DNA of 64,000 nt from Lachnospiraceae bacterium (GCA_029008875.1 JAQXJP010000035.1:186001-250000), one strand, 5' to 3'; positions 40,487 through 49,894 are shown, numbered from the stretch's first letter. Notes: a model not told the origin generated them from the sequence alone. Program-made: numbers and translations.

Positions 40487-40517
40487 CTAAGGCGGAGGAA
40501 TTCATACCTCCGCCTAG
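40487..40517 (+). terminator. Hairpin after the sensor kinase
   Basis: CTAAGGCGGAGG-aattcata-CCTCCGCCTAG. Confidence 0.65.
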
Positions 40518-40521
40518 TACA

Positions 40522-40830
40522 CTATAAAAATTTCAAGAGCAGCGCAACTACGGCAATCATACAACTAGCCATAGAAAAAACTCGCCGAAAAATTCCTGAT
40601 TTTTTCATTATCCGTTTCTCTGGAAAAAGATATCGCCGACAGAATAAAAATAACACCATCAATACTACAAAGAAGCACCATAGAATAAAAGCCACTTTAT
40701 CCCGCCACTCGACAAGTCTCCAATGTATTTTATTAATTCCACGATTCCGTACCCCATAGAATATTTTCTGTAGCGGGCTTTTCCTCTGTTAAAGTATCTT
40801 TTGTTGCTCTTCTTTTGTTTTTCTGCTCAT
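40522..40830 (-). pseudogene. Degraded small membrane-protein gene with frame disruptions
   Basis: Minus strand starts MSRKTKEEQQKIL* after GGTGGGTGGAG, continues in another frame (LTEEKPATENILWGTESWN*), then a hydrophobic tail in a third frame (VAFILWCFFVVLMVLFLFCRRYLFPEK...ASCMIAVVALLLKFL*). Confidence 0.4.
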
Positions 40831-40920
40831 ATTATTCTCCACCCACCTAACTCCTCTTGCATTCCAATGTAAGTATAATTACAACTGTAACCCTCAAAAA
40901 GTCAGATACTGGAATTCAAA

Positions 40921-41080
40921 TCTCCCCATCGCCGAGCGGTTAAACAATTTGAGCGCGTAGTTCACGTCCCTGAACCGGATACCTTTCCTCCATCCCTTGG
41001 GACAATTCCTTCAATCCACGGATAATCTACTCATCCATGATAGGAATCCATGGCCTTACGGACCGTCTCGACGTTTAGAT
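40921..41080 (-). pseudogene. Diverged fragment homologous to the small gene at 51431..51727
   Basis: Shares gagcg...ccctgaaccggatac.tttcctccatc...catccatgataggaatccatggccttacg with 51500-51660; contains a short internal deletion. Confidence 0.75.
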
Positions 41081-41165
41081 ATTAAAGGTCTTTTCTAATA
41101 ACACAAAAAAAAATCATAAGTCTGCGCTCATAATCTTAATAAAAAACAAAGGAGAATGTCCACAT

Positions 41166-42092
41166 ATGACAACCATAAATAACTACATTACGGAATATAT
41201 TGAATACTGCCAGTACAGAAAACATTTAGATATAAAATCAATAAAAGCGTACTATATTGACTTAAAACAATACAGCAATTTTTCTTCTGAATTACCATTG
41301 TGCCTAACCAAAGAAACATTAGATCTATACATAACTAACCTGCACAAACAATTCGCCCCCAAAACTATTAAGCGAAAGATTTCAAGTCTTAAAGCATTTT
41401 TTCAATACCTAGTCTATCGAGAAATATTACCAGAGAACCCCATAAATAAATTGGATCTTCATTTCCGCGAAGCAAAAATCTTACCAAAGGTTATACCTTT
41501 TCATTCTATTAGTTTGCTTTTATCTACCATGTATTCTCAAAAGAATCAAGCCAAATCGGAATATCAACTCCGCTGTCGTATCCGAGATATTGCTGTAGTT
41601 GAATTATTGTTTGCTACCGGTATGCGAATATCAGAATTATGTTCCCTAAAGCCCTCGGATATTGATATGGAAAGCCACAATATACTCATCTATGGTAAAG
41701 GCTCCAAAGAAAGAATTATACAACTCGAAAATCCAGAAGTCATTTCTGCTATAACCTCATATCGCGAAAAATTTAGAGAAGATATAAAAATTTGTGGCTT
41801 TTTCTTTGTCAATAGGCTTGGGCACAAATTGTCAGATCAGTCCGTCCGCCTCATGATAAGTCATTATTGTAATCTAGCTGGTATTGACCAACACATCACT
41901 CCACATATGTTCCGCCACTCCTTTGCCACACTTTTACTAGAGCAGGATGTTGACATACGATATATACAGCAAATGCTTGGTCACAGTTCCATTAGTACAA
42001 CAGAAATATATACTCATGTATCCAATACTAAACAAAAAGACATTCTTGTTCATAAGCATCCTCGCAACCTAATGTCAATCAATAACGGATAA
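41166..42092 (+). CDS. Tyrosine recombinase/integrase (XerC/D-like)
   Basis: SAM-like N-terminal domain; catalytic set ATGMRISEL (R), GKGSKER (K), HMFRHSFAT (H-x-x-R), LGHSSISTTEIYTHV (H, Y). Confidence 0.95.
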   Translation: MTTINNYITEYIEYCQYRKHLDIKSIKAYYIDLKQYSNFSSELPLCLTKETLDLYITNLHKQFAPKTIKRKISSLKAFFQYLVYREILPENPINKLDLHFREAKILPKVIPFHSISLLLSTMYSQKNQAKSEYQLRCRIRDIAVVELLFATGMRISELCSLKPSDIDMESHNILIYGKGSKERIIQLENPEVISAITSYREKFREDIKICGFFFVNRLGHKLSDQSVRLMISHYCNLAGIDQHITPHMFRHSFATLLLEQDVDIRYIQQMLGHSSISTTEIYTHVSNTKQKDILVHKHPRNLMSINNG

Positions 42093-42108
42093 TATAGGAT
42101 TATCCGTT
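42084..42108. repeat. Palindromic putative recombination site L: AACGGATAAT-ATAGG-ATTATCCGTT
   Basis: 10-bp perfect arms around a 5-bp spacer, overlapping the integrase stop codon; core 19 bp is the exact reverse complement of the core at 44059-44077. Confidence 0.8.
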
Positions 42109-42184
42109 GTAACATTGTAAAATTTGGACGGATGATTGTTATGGTAAGCTGTATTTTACGGATTTATATTGGAGAAGAATACAA

Positions 42185-42838
42185 TTGAAAGACGAAAGAG
42201 TAGTTAATCAAGAGACTATGCCCGATGGTATAATTGTTTTCATTTCAGGCGTGCCAGGTATGGGAAAAACAACAATTTCATATGAATTACTTAAAAAGTA
42301 TAATAAGTTTAGAATAATTGAAGAGACGGATTTGATTAGAGAAATATTACGAGGATATAATGAACATTTAAAAAAAGAATTTGGTAATCAGGTGGATTTT
42401 TTATTTGAAAAAATATATATTACGGATCATACAAAACTCTTAACTTTCGAAGAGGCAAAATTCCAATGCAAAATTATGAAACAATCATTTGAACAGATTA
42501 TTGCACGGCAGCAGCGAAAGGGGATATCAACCATCATTAATGGAGTTCACATAATTCCAGAAGTGCTGAGTGACATTGCAGAAAAAAACAACGTAATTTT
42601 TGTTAATCTTTATGTAACAGATGAGCATGAAATTTATGAAAGAATCTTTAAGAGAGATTCCACTTCATATATGTTGGAGCATATACCCTTTATTTTTCAT
42701 ACTAACACCGAACAGTATTTAAGTACCAAAAGAATTTCATTAGAATTTAGAAACGTCATTAATGTAGATGTGACGAGATTAAGTGTTGAAAATACTATGA
42801 ATCAAATTATTGAACATATAAAAAATATGTCACCCTAA
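42185..42838 (+). CDS. P-loop kinase-like AAA protein (2-phosphoglycerate kinase-like); probable TTG start
   Basis: VFISGVPGMGKTTISYELL (Walker A); GGAGAAG just upstream of the TTG at 42185; alternative ATG at 42218. Confidence 0.7.
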   Translation: MKDERVVNQETMPDGIIVFISGVPGMGKTTISYELLKKYNKFRIIEETDLIREILRGYNEHLKKEFGNQVDFLFEKIYITDHTKLLTFEEAKFQCKIMKQSFEQIIARQQRKGISTIINGVHIIPEVLSDIAEKNNVIFVNLYVTDEHEIYERIFKRDSTSYMLEHIPFIFHTNTEQYLSTKRISLEFRNVINVDVTRLSVENTMNQIIEHIKNMSP

Positions 42839-42852
42839 AAAGAACATTAATT

Positions 42853-42881
42853 CTTGACACACCCATATTAGGTGTGTCAAG
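42853..42881. terminator. Bidirectional hairpin between convergent genes
   Basis: CTTGACACACC-CATATTA-GGTGTGTCAAG, perfect 11-bp arms. Confidence 0.75.
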
Positions 42882-42933
42882 TCAATCAATTTATATAAAA
42901 GTCATTTACTTCCATGCAGAACATTCAAATTTA

Positions 42934-44025
42934 TTAGTCAAACATATATATAGCCTCATTCCATACTGCAAGATATTTTTTTATACATTCTTTGCCTTTT
43001 TCAGAAGAAGCACTAAACACTTCAAATTTGCTATTAGTCATAATATTAGGCATTCCATACATATCAAAGTGTGGTTTGGCATAGATTATACAATTATCGA
43101 CTCTTATGATAATTTCTTCTCGTCTGTTTGAATACATTTTAAAGCATTGCTGCAGCACTTTATTTGAACCTATAATCCTTTTCGCCCGGGAAATAGTTGT
43201 GCGAAGTTCGGATTCAAATATATCCTGGTCTTTATGGGCGTAATGCACTTCTTCAGCTTCAGGATTTAAAAATAGAACTTTAAAATCGATTCCTCCCATA
43301 TTAGGTTGAACCGCTTTTTTATCTAGATATTCAAATAAATCATTAAAATTGCCTCCAAAAAGTTTCATATTTTTTCGTCCATATATCCACAAATATTTTC
43401 CGGTAAATAGAAAGGATTGTATTATTGCCTTCCATAATTCAAAAGTTTCAAATCCAGACAAAAAGTATGCAACTTTATCCCGATAATATGGGCTGTTTAT
43501 CGTAAACTTATCAACTGCAATTAACTTTTCAACAAGATCTTCACATTGAACATCGACTTGGCGATACTTTTCCTTAATTACATGAACTTTTTCCCTGTAT
43601 TCCTTGATACAAGATTCTGTATAAGGTGAATCAGATAAGGAAAAGGCATCAAGGAAGTCTGTTTCAAAACTATCATTAGAAAAATCAATCTCTTTAGCTA
43701 TATTCATTGGATTATCAATCCATGAATGCCATAAAGAATCATGATCAAATAAAAATGGAATAACTCGTTTATGTAATCCGCTTGCATATCCAGCTTCATA
43801 TAGCAACCAAGGAGATTTTTTGTTTTCTGATGTAAAGCAAAGTATTAAGATATCGCATTGTTCAATGTGCCGGATAATCGTATCCTGAACACATTCCCCA
43901 GCATGAATGTCCTCTTCTGACATAAAAAATCTTGTGTTTGGCAACAAAGCTTCTAAAATATGCTTTGTATATTTGGCTAATTCTCCACTTTTAGATTTAG
44001 ACCAACTAATAAATATTTCTTTCAT
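42934..44025 (-). CDS. TIR-domain protein with uncharacterised C-terminal domain
   Basis: KEIFISWSKSKSGELAKYTKHILEALLPNTRFFMSEEDIHAGE...ILILCFTSENKKSPWLLYEAGYASG (TIR with conserved Glu); start 44025 preceded by GGAGGTG. Confidence 0.82.
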   Translation of the reverse strand: MKEIFISWSKSKSGELAKYTKHILEALLPNTRFFMSEEDIHAGECVQDTIIRHIEQCDILILCFTSENKKSPWLLYEAGYASGLHKRVIPFLFDHDSLWHSWIDNPMNIAKEIDFSNDSFETDFLDAFSLSDSPYTESCIKEYREKVHVIKEKYRQVDVQCEDLVEKLIAVDKFTINSPYYRDKVAYFLSGFETFELWKAIIQSFLFTGKYLWIYGRKNMKLFGGNFNDLFEYLDKKAVQPNMGGIDFKVLFLNPEAEEVHYAHKDQDIFESELRTTISRAKRIIGSNKVLQQCFKMYSNRREEIIIRVDNCIIYAKPHFDMYGMPNIMTNSKFEVFSASSEKGKECIKKYLAVWNEAIYMFD

Positions 44026-44056
44026 CTTTACACCTCCATATGCCAATTAGCAAATG

Positions 44057-44079
44057 AAGGATAATCCTATATTATCCTT
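44057..44079. repeat. Palindromic putative recombination site R: AAGGATAAT-CCTAT-ATTATCCTT
   Basis: Same arms as site L with inverted spacer (CCTAT vs ATAGG). Confidence 0.8.
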
Positions 44080-44247
44080 TATTTACACCTACTCATCTAT
44101 TATTTCTTTGAACCAATCACATGCTTTGATCGCAGAAAAAATCTTGCTACTACATCATCCAAAATGTGTGGCACATTTTACCATTTTTCTAAACTTATAC
44201 CCCACATGAAAGAATCCAATCTCTCCCCCCATTAGCACGTCTTTATC

Positions 44248-45249
44248 CTAACGGTCCTGTTCAACTGACTTATTTGTCCATCGATTCCACATGTATGTAT
44301 ATGCCTCATTTCTACATCTGTGCACCAATTCTTCGACCATATCACTATAATGATGCTTCCTAGCCACATACGCGGCAATCATTAACATAATATTATTATA
44401 TGCGGTATATTCTGCGCCCAATTGTCCCAAAGAAAATATCTCCTGTTCAGAAATACTTGCATCCTTTAATGAAATCATTCTTTCATATATTTCCCTAAAA
44501 ATTCTTTCTGACTCCTCCTTACACAAAGAAAGAGAATCCAGATTTTCTATTTCCCTCTCTTGTCCTACTCCAATTTTATTAGCATCATAGTTATACAGAT
44601 GCAGGCTATCACTATAGTGAATATAGGACCCAACTTCTAAACCGAGCCATCCTGCCAATATTTCCTGCAAACTCGTAAACTGAACAAAATTGTATGGCAT
44701 TCCCAACAGTATGTCATTGCTTCGCATAATTTGAGACCACTCCAGTTTCCCATTTCTTATTTTCAACAATGAACAAACATTACATGGCACATCCGTACTT
44801 CTTGGTTGCCCATTCTCCATAGGAAAATCTTTTTCAACATCATAAATCTGTATTACCACTTGTCGACTCTCGGGAGCATTTTGCAAAACATGGTATGCTC
44901 TTTCTAACTGATCAAAGCCAAAATGAGAACGTATTCGTTTTCCATAGGCGCCATAATAGATATCCCCAGCACCTGCAAACTTTGGTAAACTCGGATTCCA
45001 ATAATTAATAACCTCTGATTGCTCTTTACCATTCATTATCCATACCAATTCTGCCAATGCAAAACCAATGCTCATCGGCGGAATACGGTCATACACCCAT
45101 TTTTGTTTTGGATTTTCTACAGAAACAAACGCATGCAACAATTCATATACGTCTCCATTTCGTCCTTTCAATGTAGTCTCTTGCTTCAATAGAATATCAG
45201 TCGCCTTTTTCCATACTTCATTGGCCGTTCTTCCTTCAATTAGCCACAT
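44248..45249 (-). CDS. Thymidylate synthase-superfamily protein (TS or dUMP hydroxymethylase-like)
   Basis: DVPCNVCSLLKIRNGKLEWSQIMRSNDILLGMPYNFVQFTSLQEILAG...DSLHLYNYD: catalytic Cys, RS-D, uracil-contacting Asn and HLY retained by alignment to E. coli ThyA. Confidence 0.82.
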   Translation of the reverse strand: MWLIEGRTANEVWKKATDILLKQETTLKGRNGDVYELLHAFVSVENPKQKWVYDRIPPMSIGFALAELVWIMNGKEQSEVINYWNPSLPKFAGAGDIYYGAYGKRIRSHFGFDQLERAYHVLQNAPESRQVVIQIYDVEKDFPMENGQPRSTDVPCNVCSLLKIRNGKLEWSQIMRSNDILLGMPYNFVQFTSLQEILAGWLGLEVGSYIHYSDSLHLYNYDANKIGVGQEREIENLDSLSLCKEESERIFREIYERMISLKDASISEQEIFSLGQLGAEYTAYNNIMLMIAAYVARKHHYSDMVEELVHRCRNEAYTYMWNRWTNKSVEQDR

Positions 45250-45270
45250 CCTTTTTCCCCTTTCCCGATG

Positions 45271-46245
45271 TCAGGTTTGTAACTTGCTATTCACTCCCCA
45301 TTTAGGCGGATAAAATAAAACTATCTGCTCCAGTCCACGATTCTTATATTGTTGCTTAATTCTTTTCCGTCCATCCACTCCACAAATATCTGGATGTGCC
45401 ACTCGTGCATATTTGTCAGTTTCACAAAATAAGTTTTGGCAATCAATTAGCTGTAATTCCCGACCAAACAATGATTGAAAGCGCAACCCTCGTTTCTCGA
45501 ATTCCTCATTTTGTCTATCTGCCACGCATCTAATAACATCTTCATAACTGTATCCCTTTATATCCCCAAAACATTTTCGTATTCCGTTCTTCGCTCCTGG
45601 CCCAGCAACAACGAACGACATCTCACTGAAATCACACAACTCACTGTAATTAATATCAATTGCAAATTGAAATGCCAAAAAAGTTCCAAGCGTTGGGTAG
45701 CTTAATAAGACCTCATACAATTCTTTCAAACTACGTACTCTTGCAATTTTCTTCGGCAAACCAGAATTCATCATATATTCCAAAAGTTTTAAATTGTTTT
45801 GATGTTTTTTCTCAAAGCCAAAATAACTTTTTCCTGATGGCATAATATATGCAGACGAATATATACTTGCATTACAACACATTCTCTCCATCAACAACTG
45901 ATTATATCTTTCGTAATTATATGAGGAATACGTAACTTCGCCCACCGCATCCCTTATATACTCCCATGTCTCTATTTTGTTAAATAATTTAAAAAAAAGT
46001 ATCCTAAAGCATTGATCCTCTGGTGTAAAGTAATCATTCTCATAAATAACGTTTCGAATCAAATACTGACTTACTCGATCTGATGCTCTATAAGCATTTG
46101 TAAACTTGTATTTCTGAATAATCTTATCATCTGTCCATGGATAAGCTCGCCCATATAATCGATTAAAAAATACCTCTTGACGTTTTGCCGCAAAACTCCA
46201 ATATGTATCATATACAGGTGTAGGCTTCAATTCTTCAAATTTCAT
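45271..46245 (-). CDS. Protein resembling the helical domain of 5-hmdU DNA kinase (HMUDK_hel; base-hypermodification family)
   Basis: PTPVYDTYWSFAAKRQEVFFNRLYGRAYPWTDDKIIQKYKFTNAYRASDRVSQYLIRNVIY resembles this family's N-terminal signature. Confidence 0.7.
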   Translation of the reverse strand: MKFEELKPTPVYDTYWSFAAKRQEVFFNRLYGRAYPWTDDKIIQKYKFTNAYRASDRVSQYLIRNVIYENDYFTPEDQCFRILFFKLFNKIETWEYIRDAVGEVTYSSYNYERYNQLLMERMCCNASIYSSAYIMPSGKSYFGFEKKHQNNLKLLEYMMNSGLPKKIARVRSLKELYEVLLSYPTLGTFLAFQFAIDINYSELCDFSEMSFVVAGPGAKNGIRKCFGDIKGYSYEDVIRCVADRQNEEFEKRGLRFQSLFGRELQLIDCQNLFCETDKYARVAHPDICGVDGRKRIKQQYKNRGLEQIVLFYPPKWGVNSKLQT

Positions 46246-46249
46246 AACT

Positions 46250-46864
46250 TTAATCTGCTCCCACTATGCAATCATATATTTTTGCTACCACCGCCTCTAT
46301 TCTTCCATTATTTTCGATCAAAACACTTTCTGATTCCTTACCTGCCAACTCCCTATAAAGTTCTAAAATTTTTTTATCCTTTTCCTCTTCATAATCCCGT
46401 TGGCGCAATTCACGTTCTATCAAAAAAATCTTTTTAACATCCAAATCTCTCCATTTCATTAACTCCACCTCAAGAATTGCTTGTACAACACTTTCATCCA
46501 TTCCACTTGCTATTCCATATGCATAAGTAGACCACCAGTAACGATCTAACAAAACAAGAGATTGTTTCTGATTCAATTCTCTTAATTTCCGATCAATCAA
46601 ATCAATATGAGCCGAAATATGCAGTAATTGCAAACTAGTTTCATTTAATTTTTCATCAAAATATCTAGCTTGATTATGATGAATATCGTAAACCAGATTG
46701 CCTAATGTTCTAGGCTCATTTCCTGGAAATGTAACGACCACGCAATCACATCCCACAGATTCATATATCTTTTCCTTTAATTTACCAACAATAGTAGTTT
46801 TTCCAACATTATCTATTCCCTCAAACACATATATTCCTGAATGCTTCTCGTTTTGGCGTTCCAT
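46250..46864 (-). CDS. Thymidylate kinase-like P-loop kinase
   Basis: IYVFEGIDNVGKTTIVGKL (TMPK P-loop), LVLLDRYWWSTYAYG (DR motif). Confidence 0.8.
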   Translation of the reverse strand: MERQNEKHSGIYVFEGIDNVGKTTIVGKLKEKIYESVGCDCVVVTFPGNEPRTLGNLVYDIHHNQARYFDEKLNETSLQLLHISAHIDLIDRKLRELNQKQSLVLLDRYWWSTYAYGIASGMDESVVQAILEVELMKWRDLDVKKIFLIERELRQRDYEEEKDKKILELYRELAGKESESVLIENNGRIEAVVAKIYDCIVGAD

Positions 46865-46875
46865 TGTTCTTACCC

Positions 46876-48714
46876 CTATCCTATAATACTCAATAATCGT
46901 TTTATCATCAGACGATGATTCATATTATAAAATAACCCCTCATTTATCGATTTATCCCATGGATTTATACTTGACCAATCTTCACTTTTTAGTTTTTCAA
47001 AAGCATACTCACTAGATCTTCCACCTACAGTACCAACCAACGCCACTGGGATATTTGCCCTTTGGGCCAAGGCAATTTCAATATCTACCCCCTGTTGTAA
47101 TTTATCAGATTTGATTTTTCCTCCCAGACAAATTAACAGCTCACTTGCCTCTCCGCAGATCATTCTTTCCCTCATTTTCGAAATATTATCTGATAATATA
47201 AGTGTACATTTCTCCTCCAAGTCATCAATATTATACTGATACAAGTACTCTCTAGACATATGCATTTCAATAGAATACTTCATATCAGAAGCGTATAAAC
47301 TTCCAATATCAAATATAAGTCTTTGAAATGTAGGATGAGCACCGAAAACAAGTGTGTAGCCATTCTTGATAATTTCTCTAGAATACACAACTAAAGCTTC
47401 CAGCAAAGACGCTTGGTAAATCTCATCACAATCTGGAAACGCCCCTGACAAAATAATCCGCTTATTACGTCTTTTTCTTTTTTCACCTGAAACATTTTCC
47501 AAGTTCATCAAATAATCATCATAATTTTCTTCTATTATTTTTGATTCTAAAATATGTTTATCACGACATCCATGATTAGATAGCAAAAATAGCCGATCAT
47601 GTGTGTCATAGCTTTTCTCATTTTTTACTCTAGCAATAAACTTCTGTATATCATCTTCTTTCGGATTTCGTCCAAAACACTGTATATAATGTTTTCGTAT
47701 ACCAGAATCATATAAATCTCTCGTTTTTTCATGATATTCAATTTCATATGCTAATACGGAACTATTATCATTTGCCAGTTTTATTTTTCCCGCGCAACTC
47801 ATTTCGGCCAGATATTCAATATATGAGTATACCTGATTAGATGAATTCATAATAAGTTCAAAACACTTATCCTCGACTTCATCCACAATTTCCTCAAGTC
47901 TATCTTTATCCTCAAATTCTTCACTTCTATAGCAGAGAACCGGTGCTTGACCAGGGCGTATTTCCATCTTGTCATATGACGCGTTATCAATTTGAATCCA
48001 TAAAACCGGAATATCATTTACAAGTGCATAACATAATTCTTTCATAATATATGTAGAATATTGTGCCTGTTCAGTCTGCAAAAAAATTACTACATCACTT
48101 ACTGCCAGATGCTTATCGATATCCGCTTGTGCATCATCACCCACATTGACATTAACAACATCCCTGTATACATTTCGTTCTCTGGTTAACAAGCGCAGTC
48201 CATCGGCCAATTTTGCTGCCACATGCTCTCCATCTATTCTTCTATGACTGATAAAATAGAGAACCTCATCTCGATAGAGGGGAGATAATGTTTGTGCTAC
48301 AATTTTTCGTGCAAATATTTGTGCGATTGCCTTTATATTATTCCTCAACGGATTTCTATTTTCTTTCCGACTGCAAACATCAAAACTTTGCCTATCTGTA
48401 ACCGGTTCTGGTGGTCTTCTACATTCAGGAGTCCCTTCTACTGCAATAGCCCATATTCTACTTTGCGCATCATTATATTTTCCTATTAAGTTACGTATTT
48501 CATCTGAATATTCCCCTTTTTCAGATGTAAAAAACACAAGTATATCATTTTTATCTACCTCTTGTGCCAATAATTGCTTTATTTGAAATGACGTTGAAAT
48601 ATACTGCACATTAGCAACATATGAGTTTAATATTTCATAACATTCCCTGTAGAATTCTGTAGCATCTTTCAACTCTGTCATTGTAAGTTCTGGATTACAG
48701 AAAATAACATTCAT
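46876..48714 (-). CDS. TIR-SLOG (STALD-like) multidomain protein
   Basis: TIR: VLYFISHRRIDGEHVAAKLADGL...YIMKELCYALVNDIPVLWIQID. C-term SLOG-like: RIILSGAFPDCDEIYQASLLEALVVYSREIIKNGYTLVFGAHPTFQRL...LLICLGGKIKSDKLQQGVDIEIALAQRANIPVALVGTVGGRSSEYAF. Confidence 0.75.
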   Translation of the reverse strand: MNVIFCNPELTMTELKDATEFYRECYEILNSYVANVQYISTSFQIKQLLAQEVDKNDILVFFTSEKGEYSDEIRNLIGKYNDAQSRIWAIAVEGTPECRRPPEPVTDRQSFDVCSRKENRNPLRNNIKAIAQIFARKIVAQTLSPLYRDEVLYFISHRRIDGEHVAAKLADGLRLLTRERNVYRDVVNVNVGDDAQADIDKHLAVSDVVIFLQTEQAQYSTYIMKELCYALVNDIPVLWIQIDNASYDKMEIRPGQAPVLCYRSEEFEDKDRLEEIVDEVEDKCFELIMNSSNQVYSYIEYLAEMSCAGKIKLANDNSSVLAYEIEYHEKTRDLYDSGIRKHYIQCFGRNPKEDDIQKFIARVKNEKSYDTHDRLFLLSNHGCRDKHILESKIIEENYDDYLMNLENVSGEKRKRRNKRIILSGAFPDCDEIYQASLLEALVVYSREIIKNGYTLVFGAHPTFQRLIFDIGSLYASDMKYSIEMHMSREYLYQYNIDDLEEKCTLILSDNISKMRERMICGEASELLICLGGKIKSDKLQQGVDIEIALAQRANIPVALVGTVGGRSSEYAFEKLKSEDWSSINPWDKSINEGLFYNMNHRLMIKRLLSIIG

Positions 48715-48716
48715 AA

Positions 48717-49331
48717 TTATTCCCCCTTATAATGTGCAAATTGTCCTGTTTTTCTACTGTAAGGAGTCCCCTGAACTCCCTTTTTATAATTATCTTGCAT
48801 GTAACTTATAAAATTGTTTATAACATCAGTATCTCTACTTACTCTATGACCAATACCATGTGCTATTAGACTGTCAAATTTCTTTGGAATAGAAATTGCA
48901 TTATTGCCAAAATAAAAAAATTCTGTTGCAACCAACACTCTATCGGTTCCCGTATCTCGATTCAGATTAATATAGTTCGTACTTCCATCTGCCATACTAT
49001 GATGCGATAATTCCTGCACCCAGTTCATTCCGTCGTGATGATATATATTATCCCCATACATATGTATCACACCTTTACTAAAGACCGGACGCTTACTTAT
49101 AAATCTACTATCATCCCAGTATTGATCAAATGTAAGTGTTTCCTCTACCCGCATTAAAACCACCAATTTCTCATGTACTATTGTCCCCGCGGCCCCAAAT
49201 GCTGCGACCCAATCCCCAACTTGCGCACACCTTCTAATGACAGGTTTACAGGTCGCCAATGTGCAATATCTAAAATACGGATTCGGTGCAAATCCATAAT
49301 CTCTCGGTATAACATATGAATACAATTTCAT
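48717..49331 (-). CDS. Nmad2-like (nucleotide modification-associated domain 2) protein
   Basis: MKLYSYVIPRDYGFAPNPYFRYCTLATCKPVIRRCAQVGDWVAAFG...EETLTFDQYWDDSRF resembles the Nmad2 signature. Confidence 0.7.
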   Translation of the reverse strand: MKLYSYVIPRDYGFAPNPYFRYCTLATCKPVIRRCAQVGDWVAAFGAAGTIVHEKLVVLMRVEETLTFDQYWDDSRFISKRPVFSKGVIHMYGDNIYHHDGMNWVQELSHHSMADGSTNYINLNRDTGTDRVLVATEFFYFGNNAISIPKKFDSLIAHGIGHRVSRDTDVINNFISYMQDNYKKGVQGTPYSRKTGQFAHYKGE

Positions 49332-49344
49332 AGTTTTTATACTC

Positions 49345-49827
49345 CTAACATGTATAATGATTCATGCCCATAGGATTACTTTCCCTAGGAGTCCCATCAG
49401 GTTTTTCCCAATCCATATCCTCCCCATCAATAGCTCGAACAATCTTATCCCCATTCCATCCAACCAGTGCATGTCCATATACGTTCAGTTCCGCTGGAAC
49501 ATCCTCTTCTTTAGCTCCCTGTAAGTAAACCCCAACAACTCTTTTTCCCATTTCACCAGCTGTTTTAATTTCCCAGTTTACATAATCACTTTTTGCTGTA
49601 TCTTTTCCGATAAGCACAACAACAGTTCCCGCCCATACCATTTGGGGCTTAATTAGTTCATGCTTAATATACTGCTCATTTGTCGCATTATTTTTCAATT
49701 TACTCTCGTATATAGAACTGTCCCTCATACTTATTCCATGTTTACCAATAAGACTTTTAAATGCTTCAATTTTATCTGCATCGTTATGCTGATGAGATAC
49801 AAAAATATTTTTAATTTCGTCTGCCAT
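49345..49827 (-). CDS. ThsB-type TIR (MTH538/DUF1863-like) protein
   Basis: NIFVSHQHNDADKIEAFKSLIGKHGISMRDSSIYESKLKNNATNEQYIKHELIKPQMVWAGTVVVLIGKDTAKSDYVNWEIKTA. Confidence 0.8.
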   Translation of the reverse strand: MADEIKNIFVSHQHNDADKIEAFKSLIGKHGISMRDSSIYESKLKNNATNEQYIKHELIKPQMVWAGTVVVLIGKDTAKSDYVNWEIKTAGEMGKRVVGVYLQGAKEEDVPAELNVYGHALVGWNGDKIVRAIDGEDMDWEKPDGTPRESNPMGMNHYTC

Positions 49828-49894
49828 AAGTGCCCCCAATTTATACAAAAACTTTATTCTGTCAAACAGCTTCGTTTATCCGTTCCATATGACT

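Noticed and set aside
40921-41080. Fresh target-site or att duplication flanking the island
   Set aside because: The two copies are clearly diverged with an internal deletion; homologous remnants fit better than a recent integration duplication.
41166-42092. Prophage integrase
   Set aside because: No capsid, portal, terminase or lysis genes and no tRNA att site were seen nearby; paired inverted sites point to an invertase role.
42084-42108. Sites at 42084 and 44057 as simple terminators
   Set aside because: Neither has a T-tract in a useful position, one sits upstream of a gene, and the two cores are exact inverted copies with asymmetric spacers.
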